Shown here: positions 24,845-33,567 of the stretch, in pieces | Numbering within the stretch: the first letter of the stretch is position 1 | Layout: every line of letters begins with the position of its first letter | Origin: an uncultured Rhodospirillaceae bacterium | GTDB taxonomy: Bacteria; Pseudomonadota; Alphaproteobacteria; Rhodospirillales; Magnetospirillaceae | Length of the DNA: 56,978 nt | Direction of reading: 5' to 3' | NCBI GenBank assembly: GCA_903899885.1 | Contig: CAIULK010000088.1 | Location: 1-56,978 of the forward strand | Translations under genes and position numbers: made by a program | Notes under the pieces: generated by a model | Databases searched by the model: none | What the model was told of the DNA's origin: nothing | The model's input: the letters and a program-made list of their open reading frames with translations, nothing else

Positions 24845-25662
24845 CACTCCTCCGCCGCGCGGAAGGTATTGTAGAGCCCGATGATCGCGGCGGCGGCTTC
24901 CTCGATCGACCGGCGCGTCATATCGACGACCGGCCAATTTTGATCGCGGAACAGCCGGCGGGCCCACAACACCTCTTCCTTGACGGTTTCGAACTGGGCG
25001 TAATGCGAATCCGGCCGCTGGTTTAAATGGGCCAGCCGGATGCGGCGGATCTCCGCCAGGCTTTCCGGTTCCATCGTCAGGCCGACCACCAGCGGGTGCC
25101 GCGCGTTCGTCAATTGCGGCGGCGGGATAACCCCGGGCACCAACGGATAATTGGCGCATTTGTAGCCGCGATACGCCAGATACATCGTGGTCGGGGTTTT
25201 CGAAGAGCGCGATACCCCGACCAGCACGATATCGGCGCTTTCGACATCGTCGAGCATCTGACCGTCGTCATGGGCGTGGGTGAATTGCATGGCGTCGATG
25301 CGGGCGAAATATTCCTCGTCCAGCTGATGCTGGCGGCCGGGGATCGAGCCGATTTCGACCTGGAAATGGCTGGCCAGCGCCGCCAGGGTCGGACCCAGCA
25401 CCGGAACGCACGGGGTTTTCATCTTGCGGCAGATTTCTTCCAGCTGCGTGCGGATCGATGGATCGACCAGGGTGAACAGCACGATGCCCGGCTGTTCCTT
25501 CAGACCTTCCACCACCCGGGCCAGAAGGTCGGTCGAGCGGATAAACCACCAAGAGTGGATTTCGACATCGATTCCTTCAAGCTGGGCGATACAGGCCCGC
25601 GCCACGCTGGCGACCGTTTCACCGGTCGCATCGGATACCAGATGGACATGGGCTTTGCGCAT
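24844..25662 (-). CDS. Pyruvate, phosphate dikinase regulatory protein (DUF299, RP001 family)
   Basis: A 272-residue bifunctional kinase/pyrophosphorylase of the PPRP family, which switches pyruvate-phosphate dikinase or PEP synthase by ADP-dependent threonine phosphorylation. Conserved blocks are HLVSDATGETVASVARA near the N-terminus, HAHDDGQ and the P-loop-like VGVSRSSKTPTTMYLA near residue 150, and YPLVPG. The ATG at 25662 follows the family; the frame is open 42 bases further into the origin region. RP001 beside hemE is the known flank of alphaproteobacterial replication origins. Confidence 0.93.
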   Translation of the reverse strand: MRKAHVHLVSDATGETVASVARACIAQLEGIDVEIHSWWFIRSTDLLARVVEGLKEQPGIVLFTLVDPSIRTQLEEICRKMKTPCVPVLGPTLAALASHFQVEIGSIPGRQHQLDEEYFARIDAMQFTHAHDDGQMLDDVESADIVLVGVSRSSKTPTTMYLAYRGYKCANYPLVPGVIPPPQLTNARHPLVVGLTMEPESLAEIRRIRLAHLNQRPDSHYAQFETVKEEVLWARRLFRDQNWPVVDMTRRSIEEAAAAIIGLYNTFRAAEE

Positions 25663-26033
25663 CGATGAACACCGTCGCAAAACGGGGATAAGTCGGGCTT
25701 TCAAGGCACGGCCCGAAATTTGGTCCCCGGATCGGGGTCGGCCGTCCCCGGAGCCGTACCCATGGGGATAACCGAAGATGACCTTTCCGGCAAGAGCGGG
25801 GATAAAATGTCATACCCATTATCCCCAGGTTTACGGCACCCGCGAATCGGCGGTTCATCCCGCCTTATCCCCCGGATATAAGCGAGCGCCAATTCCTCCA
25901 CATCCCTCGGGATGAATTGTGGACAATCTCGAATTCCCGCTTTCCACAGGCATCCACTACAGCAACCACTTTTTTTCCTAAACCAAACAAGGTATTGAGG
26001 AGGTCATTCTACCGCTCCGCCGGGAACCGATCC
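25663..26033. other. Candidate chromosomal replication origin (oriC)
   Basis: This 371-base gap between the PPRP gene and hemE carries five TTATCCCC motifs: on the minus strand at 25684-25691, 25764-25771 and 25798-25805, and on the plus strand at 25819-25826 and 25865-25872. A near-consensus DnaA box, TTGTCCACA, lies on the minus strand at 25918-25926. A CTTTCCACA-like site at 25940-25948 and a pyrimidine-rich T-tract stretch near 25967-25981 follow. Gene polarity diverges on either side. In Caulobacter and Rickettsia the origin lies between hemE and the RP001 homologue (established knowledge). Confidence 0.8.
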
Positions 26034-27068
26034 TTGACCACAAAACCCCTTCTTCGTGCCCTCTCCGGCGAATCCCATTCGCCTCCGCCGATTTGGTTGA
26101 TGCGTCAAGCCGGGCGATATCTTCCCGAGTACCGCGCCACCCGGTCGGAAGCGGGCAGCTTTCTCGATCTGTGTTACAACGCGGATCTGGCGGTCGAGGT
26201 CGCCTTGCAGCCATTACGGCGCTATGAGCTCGACGCCGCCATCCTGTTTTCCGACATTCTGGTGGTCCCGCACGCCTTGAAGCAACATCTTGCCTTCCGG
26301 GAAGGCGAGGGTCCGGTGCTGACGCCGATTCGCTCGGCAATGGATTTGGAAGGTCTCGACATCGAGGGCTTTCTCGAACGCCTTGGCGCGGTCTTCGATG
26401 TTCTCAAGAAGCTCGGCACGATGTTGCGGTCGGCAACCACTTTGATCGGCTTCGCCGGTGCGCCCTGGACCGTTGTGACCTATATGATCGAGGGTCACGG
26501 GTCGAAGGATTTCGCCGAAACCAAAAAGCTTATGTGGGGCAATCCCGCGCTGTTCGCGGCGATCATGGATCTGGTGACCAAGGCGACCCGCGATTATCTG
26601 TTGGCCCAGATCGATGCCGGAGCCGACACCGTGCAGATTTTCGACACCTGGGCGGGCGCGTTGCCGGAAACCGAGTTTCGCCGCTGGGTGATCGAGCCGA
26701 CCCGCCAGTTGGTCGAGGCGATTCATCACCACCGTCCCGGGTTTCCGGTGATCGGGTTTCCGCGCGGGGCCGGGGCGCTGTACCCGACCTATATCCGCGA
26801 GACCAAGGTTGCCGGGGTCGGGTTGGACACCGGGGTCCCATTGGACTGGGCCGCCGAGGTGCTACAGCCCTTGTGCGCCGTGCAAGGCAATCTCGATCCG
26901 CTGTTGCTGGTCGCGGGCGGCGAGGCACAGGACCTGGCGGTGGACCGGATTCTGTCCATTCTCGGCAAGGGGCCGTTCATTTTCAATCTTGGTCATGGGA
27001 TCGTGCCGCAAACGCCGCCCGATCATGTCGAGCGGTTGGTCGAGCGGGTTCGGCAATGGCGGGGATAA
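26034..27068 (+). CDS. hemE: Uroporphyrinogen decarboxylase
   Basis: A 344-residue enzyme that converts uroporphyrinogen III to coproporphyrinogen III. It shows [17 protein letters not shown], the catalytic Asp region [28 protein letters not shown] and [12 protein letters not shown]. No ATG fits the family start: the frame is open upstream to 25917, but homology begins at [11 protein letters not shown], preceded by a TTG at 26034. A strong GAGGAGG lies about 30 bases upstream of that TTG, oddly far. It is the first gene of a hemE-hemH-hemJ operon and borders the candidate origin. Confidence 0.93.
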   Translation: MTTKPLLRALSGESHSPPPIWLMRQAGRYLPEYRATRSEAGSFLDLCYNADLAVEVALQPLRRYELDAAILFSDILVVPHALKQHLAFREGEGPVLTPIRSAMDLEGLDIEGFLERLGAVFDVLKKLGTMLRSATTLIGFAGAPWTVVTYMIEGHGSKDFAETKKLMWGNPALFAAIMDLVTKATRDYLLAQIDAGADTVQIFDTWAGALPETEFRRWVIEPTRQLVEAIHHHRPGFPVIGFPRGAGALYPTYIRETKVAGVGLDTGVPLDWAAEVLQPLCAVQGNLDPLLLVAGGEAQDLAVDRILSILGKGPFIFNLGHGIVPQTPPDHVERLVERVRQWRG

Positions 27069-27988
27069 GAACCGCCGTTGTGATGTTCAATCTCGGCGGG
27101 CCGGATGGACCCGGCGCGATCGAGCCCTTTTTGATCAATCTGTTTTCCGATCCGGCGATTTTTCCGCTGCCGGGACCGTTGCGGCGGTTCGTTGCGCGGG
27201 TGGTTGGGCGGCGGCGGGCGAAAACGGCGCGCGCCATTTACGATCAGATCGGCGGTTCGTCGCCGTTACTCGCGCAAACCCGGGCGCAAGCCGATGCCTT
27301 GCAACAGGTTTTGGGACCGGATTACCGGGTGATCGTCGCGATGCGCTATTGGCATCCGTTGATCGAGGAAGCGGCGGCCGAGGTTGCGGCCTTGGCGCCG
27401 GAACGGGTGGTTCTGTTGCCGCTCTATCCGCAATATTCGGCGACCACCACCGGGTCGGCGCTGCGCCGCTGGTTCGAGGTGGCGGGGTTCGAGCGGCCGA
27501 CCGACATCGTCGATGCCTATTCGGAAGATGCGGGCTGGATCGAGGGTGTGGCGGACACGGTCGCCGAGGCGGTGGCCAAGCTGGAAAACCCGCGGGTGAT
27601 TTTTTCGGCGCACGGATTGCCGAAATACATCGTCGCCCTGGGTGATCCCTATCCAAGGCAAGTCGGGAAGACCGTCAAGGCCGTGGTCGCCAAGCTGGGA
27701 TTGACCGATTGGGCTATTGCCTATCAAAGCCGGGTCGGACCGCTGAAATGGATTGGTCCGTCTTTGGACGAGGTGTTGCGACAAGCGGCGGCCGACAAGG
27801 TGCCGGTGGTGGTGGTGCCGGTGTCGTTCGTCTCGGAACATTCGGAAACCTTGGTCGAATTGGACATTGAATACCGGCACCGGGCCGTGGCGTTCGGGGT
27901 CCCCGCCTATGAGCGGGCGGCCACGGTGGGATGTCATCCGGCCTTCATCAAGGGCTTGGCGACGCTGGTGAAATGGAACCGGGCATGA
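27056..27988 (+). CDS. hemH: Ferrochelatase
   Basis: A 310-residue enzyme that inserts Fe2+ into protoporphyrin IX. Conserved parts are [50 protein letters not shown] with the catalytic His, [14 protein letters not shown] and [19 protein letters not shown]. The ATG at 27056 overlaps the end of hemE by 13 bases. No C-terminal Fe-S cysteine cluster is evident. Confidence 0.95.
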   Translation: MAGIRTAVVMFNLGGPDGPGAIEPFLINLFSDPAIFPLPGPLRRFVARVVGRRRAKTARAIYDQIGGSSPLLAQTRAQADALQQVLGPDYRVIVAMRYWHPLIEEAAAEVAALAPERVVLLPLYPQYSATTTGSALRRWFEVAGFERPTDIVDAYSEDAGWIEGVADTVAEAVAKLENPRVIFSAHGLPKYIVALGDPYPRQVGKTVKAVVAKLGLTDWAIAYQSRVGPLKWIGPSLDEVLRQAAADKVPVVVVPVSFVSEHSETLVELDIEYRHRAVAFGVPAYERAATVGCHPAFIKGLATLVKWNRA

Positions 27989-28419
27989 CCGGCGGGCTGT
28001 ACCTGATCCTTAAGGCGGTGCATGTGATCGCGGTGCTGTCTTGGATGGCGGGGATGCTGTATCTGCCGCGCCTGTTTGTCTATCACGCCGACGCGGTCCC
28101 CGGATCGGATAAGGCCGAGACCTTCAAGATCATGGAACGGCGCCTCGTGCGGGCCATCATGACTCCCGCCATGGCGGTCGCCTGGGCGTTGGGTCTCACC
28201 ATGGCGATCTCGGGCGGCCTGTTCGACGAACATTGGTTTCATGCAAAGCTGGTCCTCGTGTCATTGATGACCGTGAGCCATGGCGTGCTGATGAAATACA
28301 AGAACGACTTCGCGGCGGATCGGAATCGGCGGTCCGCCCGGTTTTTCCGGGTGTTGAACGAGGTTCCCACCCTGCTGATGATCGGCATCGTTTTTCTGGT
28401 GATCACCAAACCGTTTTAA
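27985..28419 (+). CDS. hemJ: Protoporphyrinogen IX oxidase HemJ
   Basis: A 144-residue membrane protein with four predicted helices, of the HemJ (UPF0093) family that oxidises protoporphyrinogen IX in many alphaproteobacteria. The haem-ligand His lies in LKAVHVIAVLSWMAGMLYLPRLFVYH, and a conserved Lys in HAKLVLV. The ATG at 27985 overlaps the hemH stop by 4 bases. Context in a hemE-hemH operon strongly supports the call. Confidence 0.93.
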   Translation: MTGGLYLILKAVHVIAVLSWMAGMLYLPRLFVYHADAVPGSDKAETFKIMERRLVRAIMTPAMAVAWALGLTMAISGGLFDEHWFHAKLVLVSLMTVSHGVLMKYKNDFAADRNRRSARFFRVLNEVPTLLMIGIVFLVITKPF

Positions 28420-28577
28420 AGAGGGTTTGACAGGACGGCCCGATTTGCCGCATCTTGGCGGAACTTCGCTGGCCGACCCTGACCACGGGTGGCCGTTTTC
28501 CCAGACCGACCTTGCCGCACTCCCCCCTCGGGCCGTTGGTCCGTTCCGGGTTGCCGCCGTCGATACGGATATCCCCA

Positions 28578-29834
28578 ATGCATCTCCAAGAATTAAAAAA
28601 GATGACGCCGGCCTCGTTACTGGCCTATGCCGAGGAACTTCAGATCGAGAACGCCAGCACGCTGCGCAAGCAGGATATGATGTTCGCGATTCTCAAGCAG
28701 TTGGCGGATAATGACCAACCCATTTATGGGGATGGCGTGCTTGAAATCCTCCAAGACGGGTTCGGATTTCTGCGTAGCCCGGAAGCGAACTATCTGCCCG
28801 GTCCCGACGACATCTATATCAGCCCCAGCCAAGTGCGGCGCTTCGGTCTGCGGACCGGCGACACCGTGGAAGGGCAGATTCGCTCGCCGAAGGATGGCGA
28901 ACGCTATTTCGCGCTGCTCAAGGTCAACAGCATCAATTTCGAGCCGCCGGAAAATGTCCGTCACCGGATCAATTTCGACAATCTGACGCCGCTCTATCCC
29001 GATCGTAAGCTGAAGTTGGAAATCGACAATCCGACCGCCAGGGATCTGACGACGCGGGTCATCGATCTGGTTGCCCCGCTGGGCAAGGGGCAGCGCGCCT
29101 TGATCGTGGCGCCGCCGCGCACCGGTAAAACGGTGATGCTGCAAAACATCGCCCACGCGATCGCCGCCAACCAGCCGGAAGTCTATCTGATCGTGCTGCT
29201 GATCGACGAGCGGCCGGAAGAAGTCACCGACATGGCCCGCTCGGTCAAGGGCGAGGTTATCAGCTCGACCTTCGACGAACCGGCCTCGCGGCACGTGCAG
29301 GTCACCGAGATGGTCTTGGAAAAGGCCAAGCGGCTGGTCGAACACAAACGCGACGTGGTGATCTTGCTGGACTCGATCACCCGGCTGGCGCGCGCCTATA
29401 ACACCGTGGTGCCCAGCTCGGGCAAGGTGCTGACCGGCGGCGTCGATGCCAACGCCTTGCAGCGGCCGAAGCGCTTTTTCGGTGCCGCCCGCAATATCGA
29501 GGAAGGCGGCAGCCTGACCATCATCGCCACCGCGCTGATCGATACCGGCAGCCGGATGGACGAGGTGATCTTCGAGGAGTTCAAGGGCACCGGCAATTCG
29601 GAAATCATCCTCGACCGCAAACTGTCGGACAAGCGGACCTTCCCGGCGATCGACATCACCAAGTCGGGCACCCGGAAAGAGGAATTGCTGGTCGATAAGG
29701 GCGTGTTGTCGAAGATGTGGGTGCTGCGCCGCATCCTGATGCCGATGGGTGTGACCGACGGCATGGAATTCCTGGTCGATAAGTTGAAGCAGTCGAAGAA
29801 CAACGGCGACTTCTTCGAAGCGATGAATAGTTAA
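28578..29834 (+). CDS. rho: Transcription termination factor Rho
   Basis: A 418-residue hexameric RNA helicase. The N-terminal RNA-binding region ([21 protein letters not shown], then [33 protein letters not shown]) precedes the ATPase: Walker [12 protein letters not shown] near residue 180, [14 protein letters not shown] and [13 protein letters not shown]. The ATG at 28578 matches family starts. The 158-base leader after hemJ is available for the autoregulation known for rho; no clear promoter was identified there. Confidence 0.97.
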   Translation: MHLQELKKMTPASLLAYAEELQIENASTLRKQDMMFAILKQLADNDQPIYGDGVLEILQDGFGFLRSPEANYLPGPDDIYISPSQVRRFGLRTGDTVEGQIRSPKDGERYFALLKVNSINFEPPENVRHRINFDNLTPLYPDRKLKLEIDNPTARDLTTRVIDLVAPLGKGQRALIVAPPRTGKTVMLQNIAHAIAANQPEVYLIVLLIDERPEEVTDMARSVKGEVISSTFDEPASRHVQVTEMVLEKAKRLVEHKRDVVILLDSITRLARAYNTVVPSSGKVLTGGVDANALQRPKRFFGAARNIEEGGSLTIIATALIDTGSRMDEVIFEEFKGTGNSEIILDRKLSDKRTFPAIDITKSGTRKEELLVDKGVLSKMWVLRRILMPMGVTDGMEFLVDKLKQSKNNGDFFEAMNS

Positions 29835-29868
29835 AGCGGTTTGCGCTTAATCTGGCGCAAACCACTTT
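29833..29868 (+). terminator. Hairpin after rho
   Basis: AAAGCGGTTTGCGC (29833-29846) pairs with GCGCAAACCACTTT (29855-29868) with one mismatch and starts within the rho stop codon. The A- and T-ended stem is terminator-like. Confidence 0.6.
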
Positions 29869-29935
29869 AGCGAGTATTGAGCGAGCGGCCAAGGGCGCGG
29901 ACGCGCCCGCTTAGGCCGAGGGGCATATGAATAGT

Positions 29936-29971
29936 AAAGCCTTTTGCTTCACATCAGACGCAAAAGGCTTT
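29936..29971. terminator. Bidirectional hairpin after the minus-strand membrane-protein gene
   Basis: AAAGCCTTTTGC (29936-29947) and its perfect complement (29960-29971) form a 12-bp stem between convergent rho and the gene at 29970-30434. Confidence 0.65.
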
Positions 29972-30434
29972 AGGTTTCATCCTTCGGTGGAAACATGGGC
30001 GGCCGGGACTGAGCCAATCGGTCCCGAGCCGCCTTTTTCCAATCCGCTTTCGGCGCGTCGCTTGCGCCTTCACCCTCGGTTTTGCCATGGGCGGGATGGT
30101 CGGGGGGCAGGGCGAAGACCTTCGTTTTATGGGGATCGCGAAAGCGGGTCCTGGCCAATCCCCACAACAATCCCGGCACCACCACCACCACCGCCAAGCG
30201 CAGCGACAAATTGGCGAAGGTATCTTGGCTGGTTTCCAAGATGATCTGTTCCTTGCAGGCGTAGCGGTCGGTGTAGGGGCCGTTGCATTCCAGCGCCAAA
30301 CGGTCCTGCACCTCGGGCGATTCCATGGACTGGATTTCGCTGTCGGGCAGATAAGCGAATTGAATCCAACTGACGCCGACCAGCCAGCCGACGCTGATGA
30401 TCCCCAGGAATTTTCGGATCTCGCGTCGGGTCAT
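29970..30434 (-). CDS. Hypothetical membrane protein with two transmembrane segments
   Basis: A 154-residue protein not assigned to a known family. A hydrophobic segment lies near residues 9-27 (FLGIISVGWLVGVSWIQF) and a second near residues 77-95 (LRLAVVVVVPGLLWGLA). The loop between contains a cysteine pair (LECNGPYTDRYACKEQ), probably periplasmic. The C-terminal 55 residues are hydrophilic and Lys/Pro rich. Its ATG overlaps the stop of the quinone oxidoreductase gene by 4 bases, so it is the last gene of a three-gene minus-strand unit. Confidence 0.75.
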   Translation of the reverse strand: MTRREIRKFLGIISVGWLVGVSWIQFAYLPDSEIQSMESPEVQDRLALECNGPYTDRYACKEQIILETSQDTFANLSLRLAVVVVVPGLLWGLARTRFRDPHKTKVFALPPDHPAHGKTEGEGASDAPKADWKKAARDRLAQSRPPMFPPKDET

Positions 30435-31405
30435 GGCAACAACACCAGCGATCCGGTGGTTCGCCGCGCTTCCAGATCGCGGTGGGCTTGGGCCGCCTCG
30501 GCCAGCGGATAGGTGTGGCCGACGCCGATCCGGACCGCCCCGGAAGCGACGACCGCGAACAGATCCTCGGCCATCGCCACCATGTCGGCGCGAGTCGCGG
30601 TATAGGTCATCAAGCTGGGCCGGGTCAGGAACAGCGATCCCTTGGCGGCCAGCAGACCGATATCGAAGGGATCGGGTTTTCCCGAACTTTGGCCGAAGCT
30701 GACCATCATGCCCAGCGGCGCCAAACAGTCGAGCGATCCCAAAAAGGTATCCTTGCCGACCGAATCATAAACGGCGGTAACGCCCTTGCCGCCGGTAATG
30801 CCGCGCACGCGGGTGACGAAATCCTCGGTGCGGTAGTTGATCGGATGGTCGCAACCCAGCGCCTTGACCTCGGCCGCCTTGGCGTCGGACCCCACGGTGC
30901 CGATCACCGTCGCCCCCAGATGTTTGGCCCACTGGCAAAGAATTTGACCGACCCCGCCCGCGCAGGCATGCACCAAAATCGTGTCGCCCGCTTCGATTCG
31001 CTTGGTCCGGCGCAGCAGGAATTGCGCGGTCATGCCTTTCAGCATCATCGCGGCGGCGGTGGTGTCGGCGATGGCGTCGGGCAGTTTGATGACCCGGTGG
31101 GCGGGCATCACGCGGCGCCCGGCATAGGCGCCCGTCGGCGGATTGGCGTAAGCGATGCGGTCACCGGGTTTGACCTCGGTCACGCCGGGTCCCACCTCCT
31201 CGACCACAGCGGCCGCCTCCAGCCCCAAGGTGGCGGGCAGGGCCAGCGGATACAGGCCGATGCGGTGATAGACGTCGATGAAATTGACACCGATCGCCGT
31301 GTTGCGGACCAGAACCTCGCCCTCGCCCGGGGCGGCAACCGTGACCTCTTCATGGCGCAGAACCTCGGGGCCACCGGTTTGGTGGATGCGGATGGCATGG
31401 GTCAT
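30431..31405 (-). CDS. NADPH:quinone oxidoreductase (zinc-independent MDR family)
   Basis: A 324-residue medium-chain dehydrogenase/reductase of the zeta-crystallin/QorA type, which reduces quinones with NADPH. It shows GVNFIDVYHRIGLYP, LGLEAAAVVEEVGPGV, the NADPH loop VHACAGGVGQILCQWAK and VYDSVGKDTFLGSLDCL. No zinc-binding cysteine motif is present. The ATG at 31405 overlaps the upstream methyltransferase gene by 4 bases. Confidence 0.9.
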   Translation of the reverse strand: MTHAIRIHQTGGPEVLRHEEVTVAAPGEGEVLVRNTAIGVNFIDVYHRIGLYPLALPATLGLEAAAVVEEVGPGVTEVKPGDRIAYANPPTGAYAGRRVMPAHRVIKLPDAIADTTAAAMMLKGMTAQFLLRRTKRIEAGDTILVHACAGGVGQILCQWAKHLGATVIGTVGSDAKAAEVKALGCDHPINYRTEDFVTRVRGITGGKGVTAVYDSVGKDTFLGSLDCLAPLGMMVSFGQSSGKPDPFDIGLLAAKGSLFLTRPSLMTYTATRADMVAMAEDLFAVVASGAVRIGVGHTYPLAEAAQAHRDLEARRTTGSLVLLP

Positions 31406-31851
31406 GGCGAACATCCTTCCAGGGTGAGCAGGAATGTCTTGGTCTCGATGCCGTCGCCGCCGGAATAGCCGCCAAGATGGCCGTGCAGGCCGATCACGCG
31501 GTGACAGGGGATCAGGATCGGGATGGGATTGCGGCCGCACGCCCCGCCGACCGCGCGGGCCGAGGTGCCAAGCTCGGCGGCGATATCGCCGTAGGTGCGG
31601 GTCGTGCCATAAGGGATCGCGGCCAGCACCGCCCACACCCGGCGTTGAAAGGGCGTGCCGAACGGCTTGAGCGGCAGCTCGAACACCCGGCGGGTTCCGG
31701 CGAAATAGGCCTCGATCTGATCGCGGGCCTCGCACAGCAACGGGGTTTCGGTGACGGCCATCGGCCATCCCCAATCCAGCGAGACGATGTGGCCCTGATC
31801 CTCGGCGATCGCCAAGGGTCCGGCCGGGCTATTGACGGTGATCTGTGACAT
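31402..31851 (-). CDS. ogt: Methylated-DNA-protein cysteine methyltransferase
   Basis: A 149-residue suicide repair protein that removes alkyl groups from O6-alkylguanine. The active-site motif is IPCHRVIGLHGHLGGYSGG near residue 115, preceded by FQRRVWAVLAAIPYGTTRTYGDIA (DNA-binding helix-turn-helix with the Arg finger). It lacks an Ada-type N-terminal domain. It is the first gene of a minus-strand unit divergent from the ferredoxin gene. Confidence 0.93.
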   Translation of the reverse strand: MSQITVNSPAGPLAIAEDQGHIVSLDWGWPMAVTETPLLCEARDQIEAYFAGTRRVFELPLKPFGTPFQRRVWAVLAAIPYGTTRTYGDIAAELGTSARAVGGACGRNPIPILIPCHRVIGLHGHLGGYSGGDGIETKTFLLTLEGCSP

Positions 31852-31934
31852 GGGAAAAGTTTAGCGCGATGGACAAGGACGGGCAACGCCCCTTACCTTG
31901 GGAGCTCTTGCCTGTTAACAAAAGGATGTTTCCC

Positions 31935-32252
31935 GTGACCGGACATTATCGCCTGCATCTGTTCGTCTGCACCAATCGGCGCGACGGCGATAAAAAATCC
32001 TGCGGCGCCTCGGGCACCGACGATCTGCGCGGCTGGATGAAGGACCGGGTCAAGGAGCTGAAAATCGAGGGCGTGCGGATCAATTCGTCCGGCTGCTTGG
32101 GCCGTTGCGACGAAGGCCCGCTGGCGGTGATCTATCCCGACGAAGTGTGGTACCGCCTTTCGAACCGCGACGACGCCGAGGCGATCATTCAAGGTCATCT
32201 TAGGAACGGGACCATCGTCGATCATCTGCGGGTGCCCGGGGGCAAGGGGTGA
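31935..32252 (+). CDS. Thioredoxin-like [2Fe-2S] ferredoxin
   Basis: A 105-residue Shethna-type ferredoxin. Four cysteines are placed as in the family: LFVCTNRRDGDKKSCGASG near the N-terminus and INSSGCLGRCDEGPLAVIYPD in the middle. It would carry one electron in the cytoplasm; the partner is unknown. I chose GTG at 31935, with AAAGGA 8 bases upstream; ATG at 31926 sits directly on that site. Its end overlaps mnmE by 4 bases. Confidence 0.88.
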   Translation: MTGHYRLHLFVCTNRRDGDKKSCGASGTDDLRGWMKDRVKELKIEGVRINSSGCLGRCDEGPLAVIYPDEVWYRLSNRDDAEAIIQGHLRNGTIVDHLRVPGGKG

Positions 32253-33544
32253 GCGATACCATCGTCGCCAGGGCCAGCGGGACCGGGCGGGCGGGGATCG
32301 CGGTGTTCCGGCTGTCGGGGCCGGGAACGGCCGCCGCCGTGCAAGGCCTGACCGGGCGGCCGCTACCGCCGCCCCGGCAGGCCCGGCGGGTTGCGGTGGT
32401 GGATGCGGCGGGCCTCGGCATCGACGACGGGTTGCTGCTGTGGTTTCCGGCTCCGGCCAGTTTTACCGGCGAGGATGTCGCGGAATTCCATCTGCATGGC
32501 GGGCGGGCGGTGGCGGCGGCGTTTCTGCGCCGGGTGGGGGACTTGGGCATCCGCCCCGCCGAGCCGGGCGAATTTTCCAAACGCGCCGTGCTGAACGGCA
32601 AGATCGATCTCACCCGCGCCGAGGCGATCGCCGATCTGGTCGATGCCGAGACCGAGGCGCAACGCCGCCAAGCCAAGGCGCAATTGGACGGCGGCCTGGA
32701 ACGCCGTGTCGAGGGGTGGCGGGGCGAACTGGTCGATCTGCTGGCCTGGCTGGAAGCCTCGATCGATTTTTCCGACGACGGCATTGGCGAGGATATCGCG
32801 TTGCAAGCCCGGTCCCGCATCGCGCCGTTGCTGACCCGGCTGAACGCCGCGCTGGCGGATGGGCGGCGCGGGGAACGGCTGCGCGACGGGGTCGAGGTGG
32901 CGATCATCGGCGCCCCCAATGCCGGGAAGTCGAGCCTGTTGAACCGGATCGCCGGGCGCGAGGCGGCGATCGTCTCGGCGACCGCCGGAACCACCCGCGA
33001 TATTATCGAGGTTCATCTGGACCTGAACGGATTGCCGGTGACCCTGGCCGATACCGCCGGGCTGCGGGACGCGGCCAGCGAGATCGAGGCCGAGGGCATC
33101 CGCCGGGCCTTGGCGCGGGCCGACCGCGCCGATTTGAAGATCGCGGTGTTCACGGCGGGGCAAGCCCGTGACGAGGCGACCGCCAAGATGGTGGACGCCG
33201 ATACCATCATCGTCGTCAACAAGGCCGATCTCGCCCCGGTGAATGGTGGGGATTTGGCGGTGTCGGCCCGGACTGGCGACGGCATCGACACCCTGCTGGC
33301 GCGCCTGACCGCCGAGGCGGAACGGCGGCTGAGCGGCGGCGGAACCCCGTTGAACCGCGAGCGTCACCGGGTGGCGGTGGCCGAGGCGGTGGGCGCTTTA
33401 ACCCGCGCCGGGGCGCAATCGGCCATCGAGTTGGCCGCCGAGGAGGTACGGGCGGCCGGCCGGGCCTTGGGCCGTATCACCGGGCGGATCGATGCCGAGG
33501 AAATTCTCGACGTGGTGTTCCGCGATTTTTGTATCGGAAAATAG
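32249..33544 (+). CDS. mnmE: tRNA modification GTPase MnmE
   Basis: A 431-residue GTPase which, with MnmG, places the 5-carboxymethylaminomethyl group on wobble uridine 34. The formyl-tetrahydrofolate-binding domain comes first (GRAGIAVFRLSGP, FTGEDVAEFHLHGG), then a helical domain, then the G domain: G1 GAPNAGKSS, G2 TAGTTRD, G3 DTAGL and G4 NKAD. The protein ends with the family's FCIGK. The start is GTG. It lies just upstream of mnmG, as in many alphaproteobacteria. Confidence 0.96.
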   Translation: MSDTIVARASGTGRAGIAVFRLSGPGTAAAVQGLTGRPLPPPRQARRVAVVDAAGLGIDDGLLLWFPAPASFTGEDVAEFHLHGGRAVAAAFLRRVGDLGIRPAEPGEFSKRAVLNGKIDLTRAEAIADLVDAETEAQRRQAKAQLDGGLERRVEGWRGELVDLLAWLEASIDFSDDGIGEDIALQARSRIAPLLTRLNAALADGRRGERLRDGVEVAIIGAPNAGKSSLLNRIAGREAAIVSATAGTTRDIIEVHLDLNGLPVTLADTAGLRDAASEIEAEGIRRALARADRADLKIAVFTAGQARDEATAKMVDADTIIVVNKADLAPVNGGDLAVSARTGDGIDTLLARLTAEAERRLSGGGTPLNRERHRVAVAEAVGALTRAGAQSAIELAAEEVRAAGRALGRITGRIDAEEILDVVFRDFCIGK

Positions 33545-33551
33545 GGAGGGA

Positions 33552-33567
33552 CGTTTCACGTGAAACG
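33552..33567. promoter_or_regulatory. parS site overlapping the mnmG start codon
   Basis: CGTTTCACGTGAAACG is a perfect 16-bp palindrome that differs from the consensus parS TGTTTCACGTGAAACA only at the outer pair. It contains the GTG start codon of mnmG. Confidence 0.88.
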
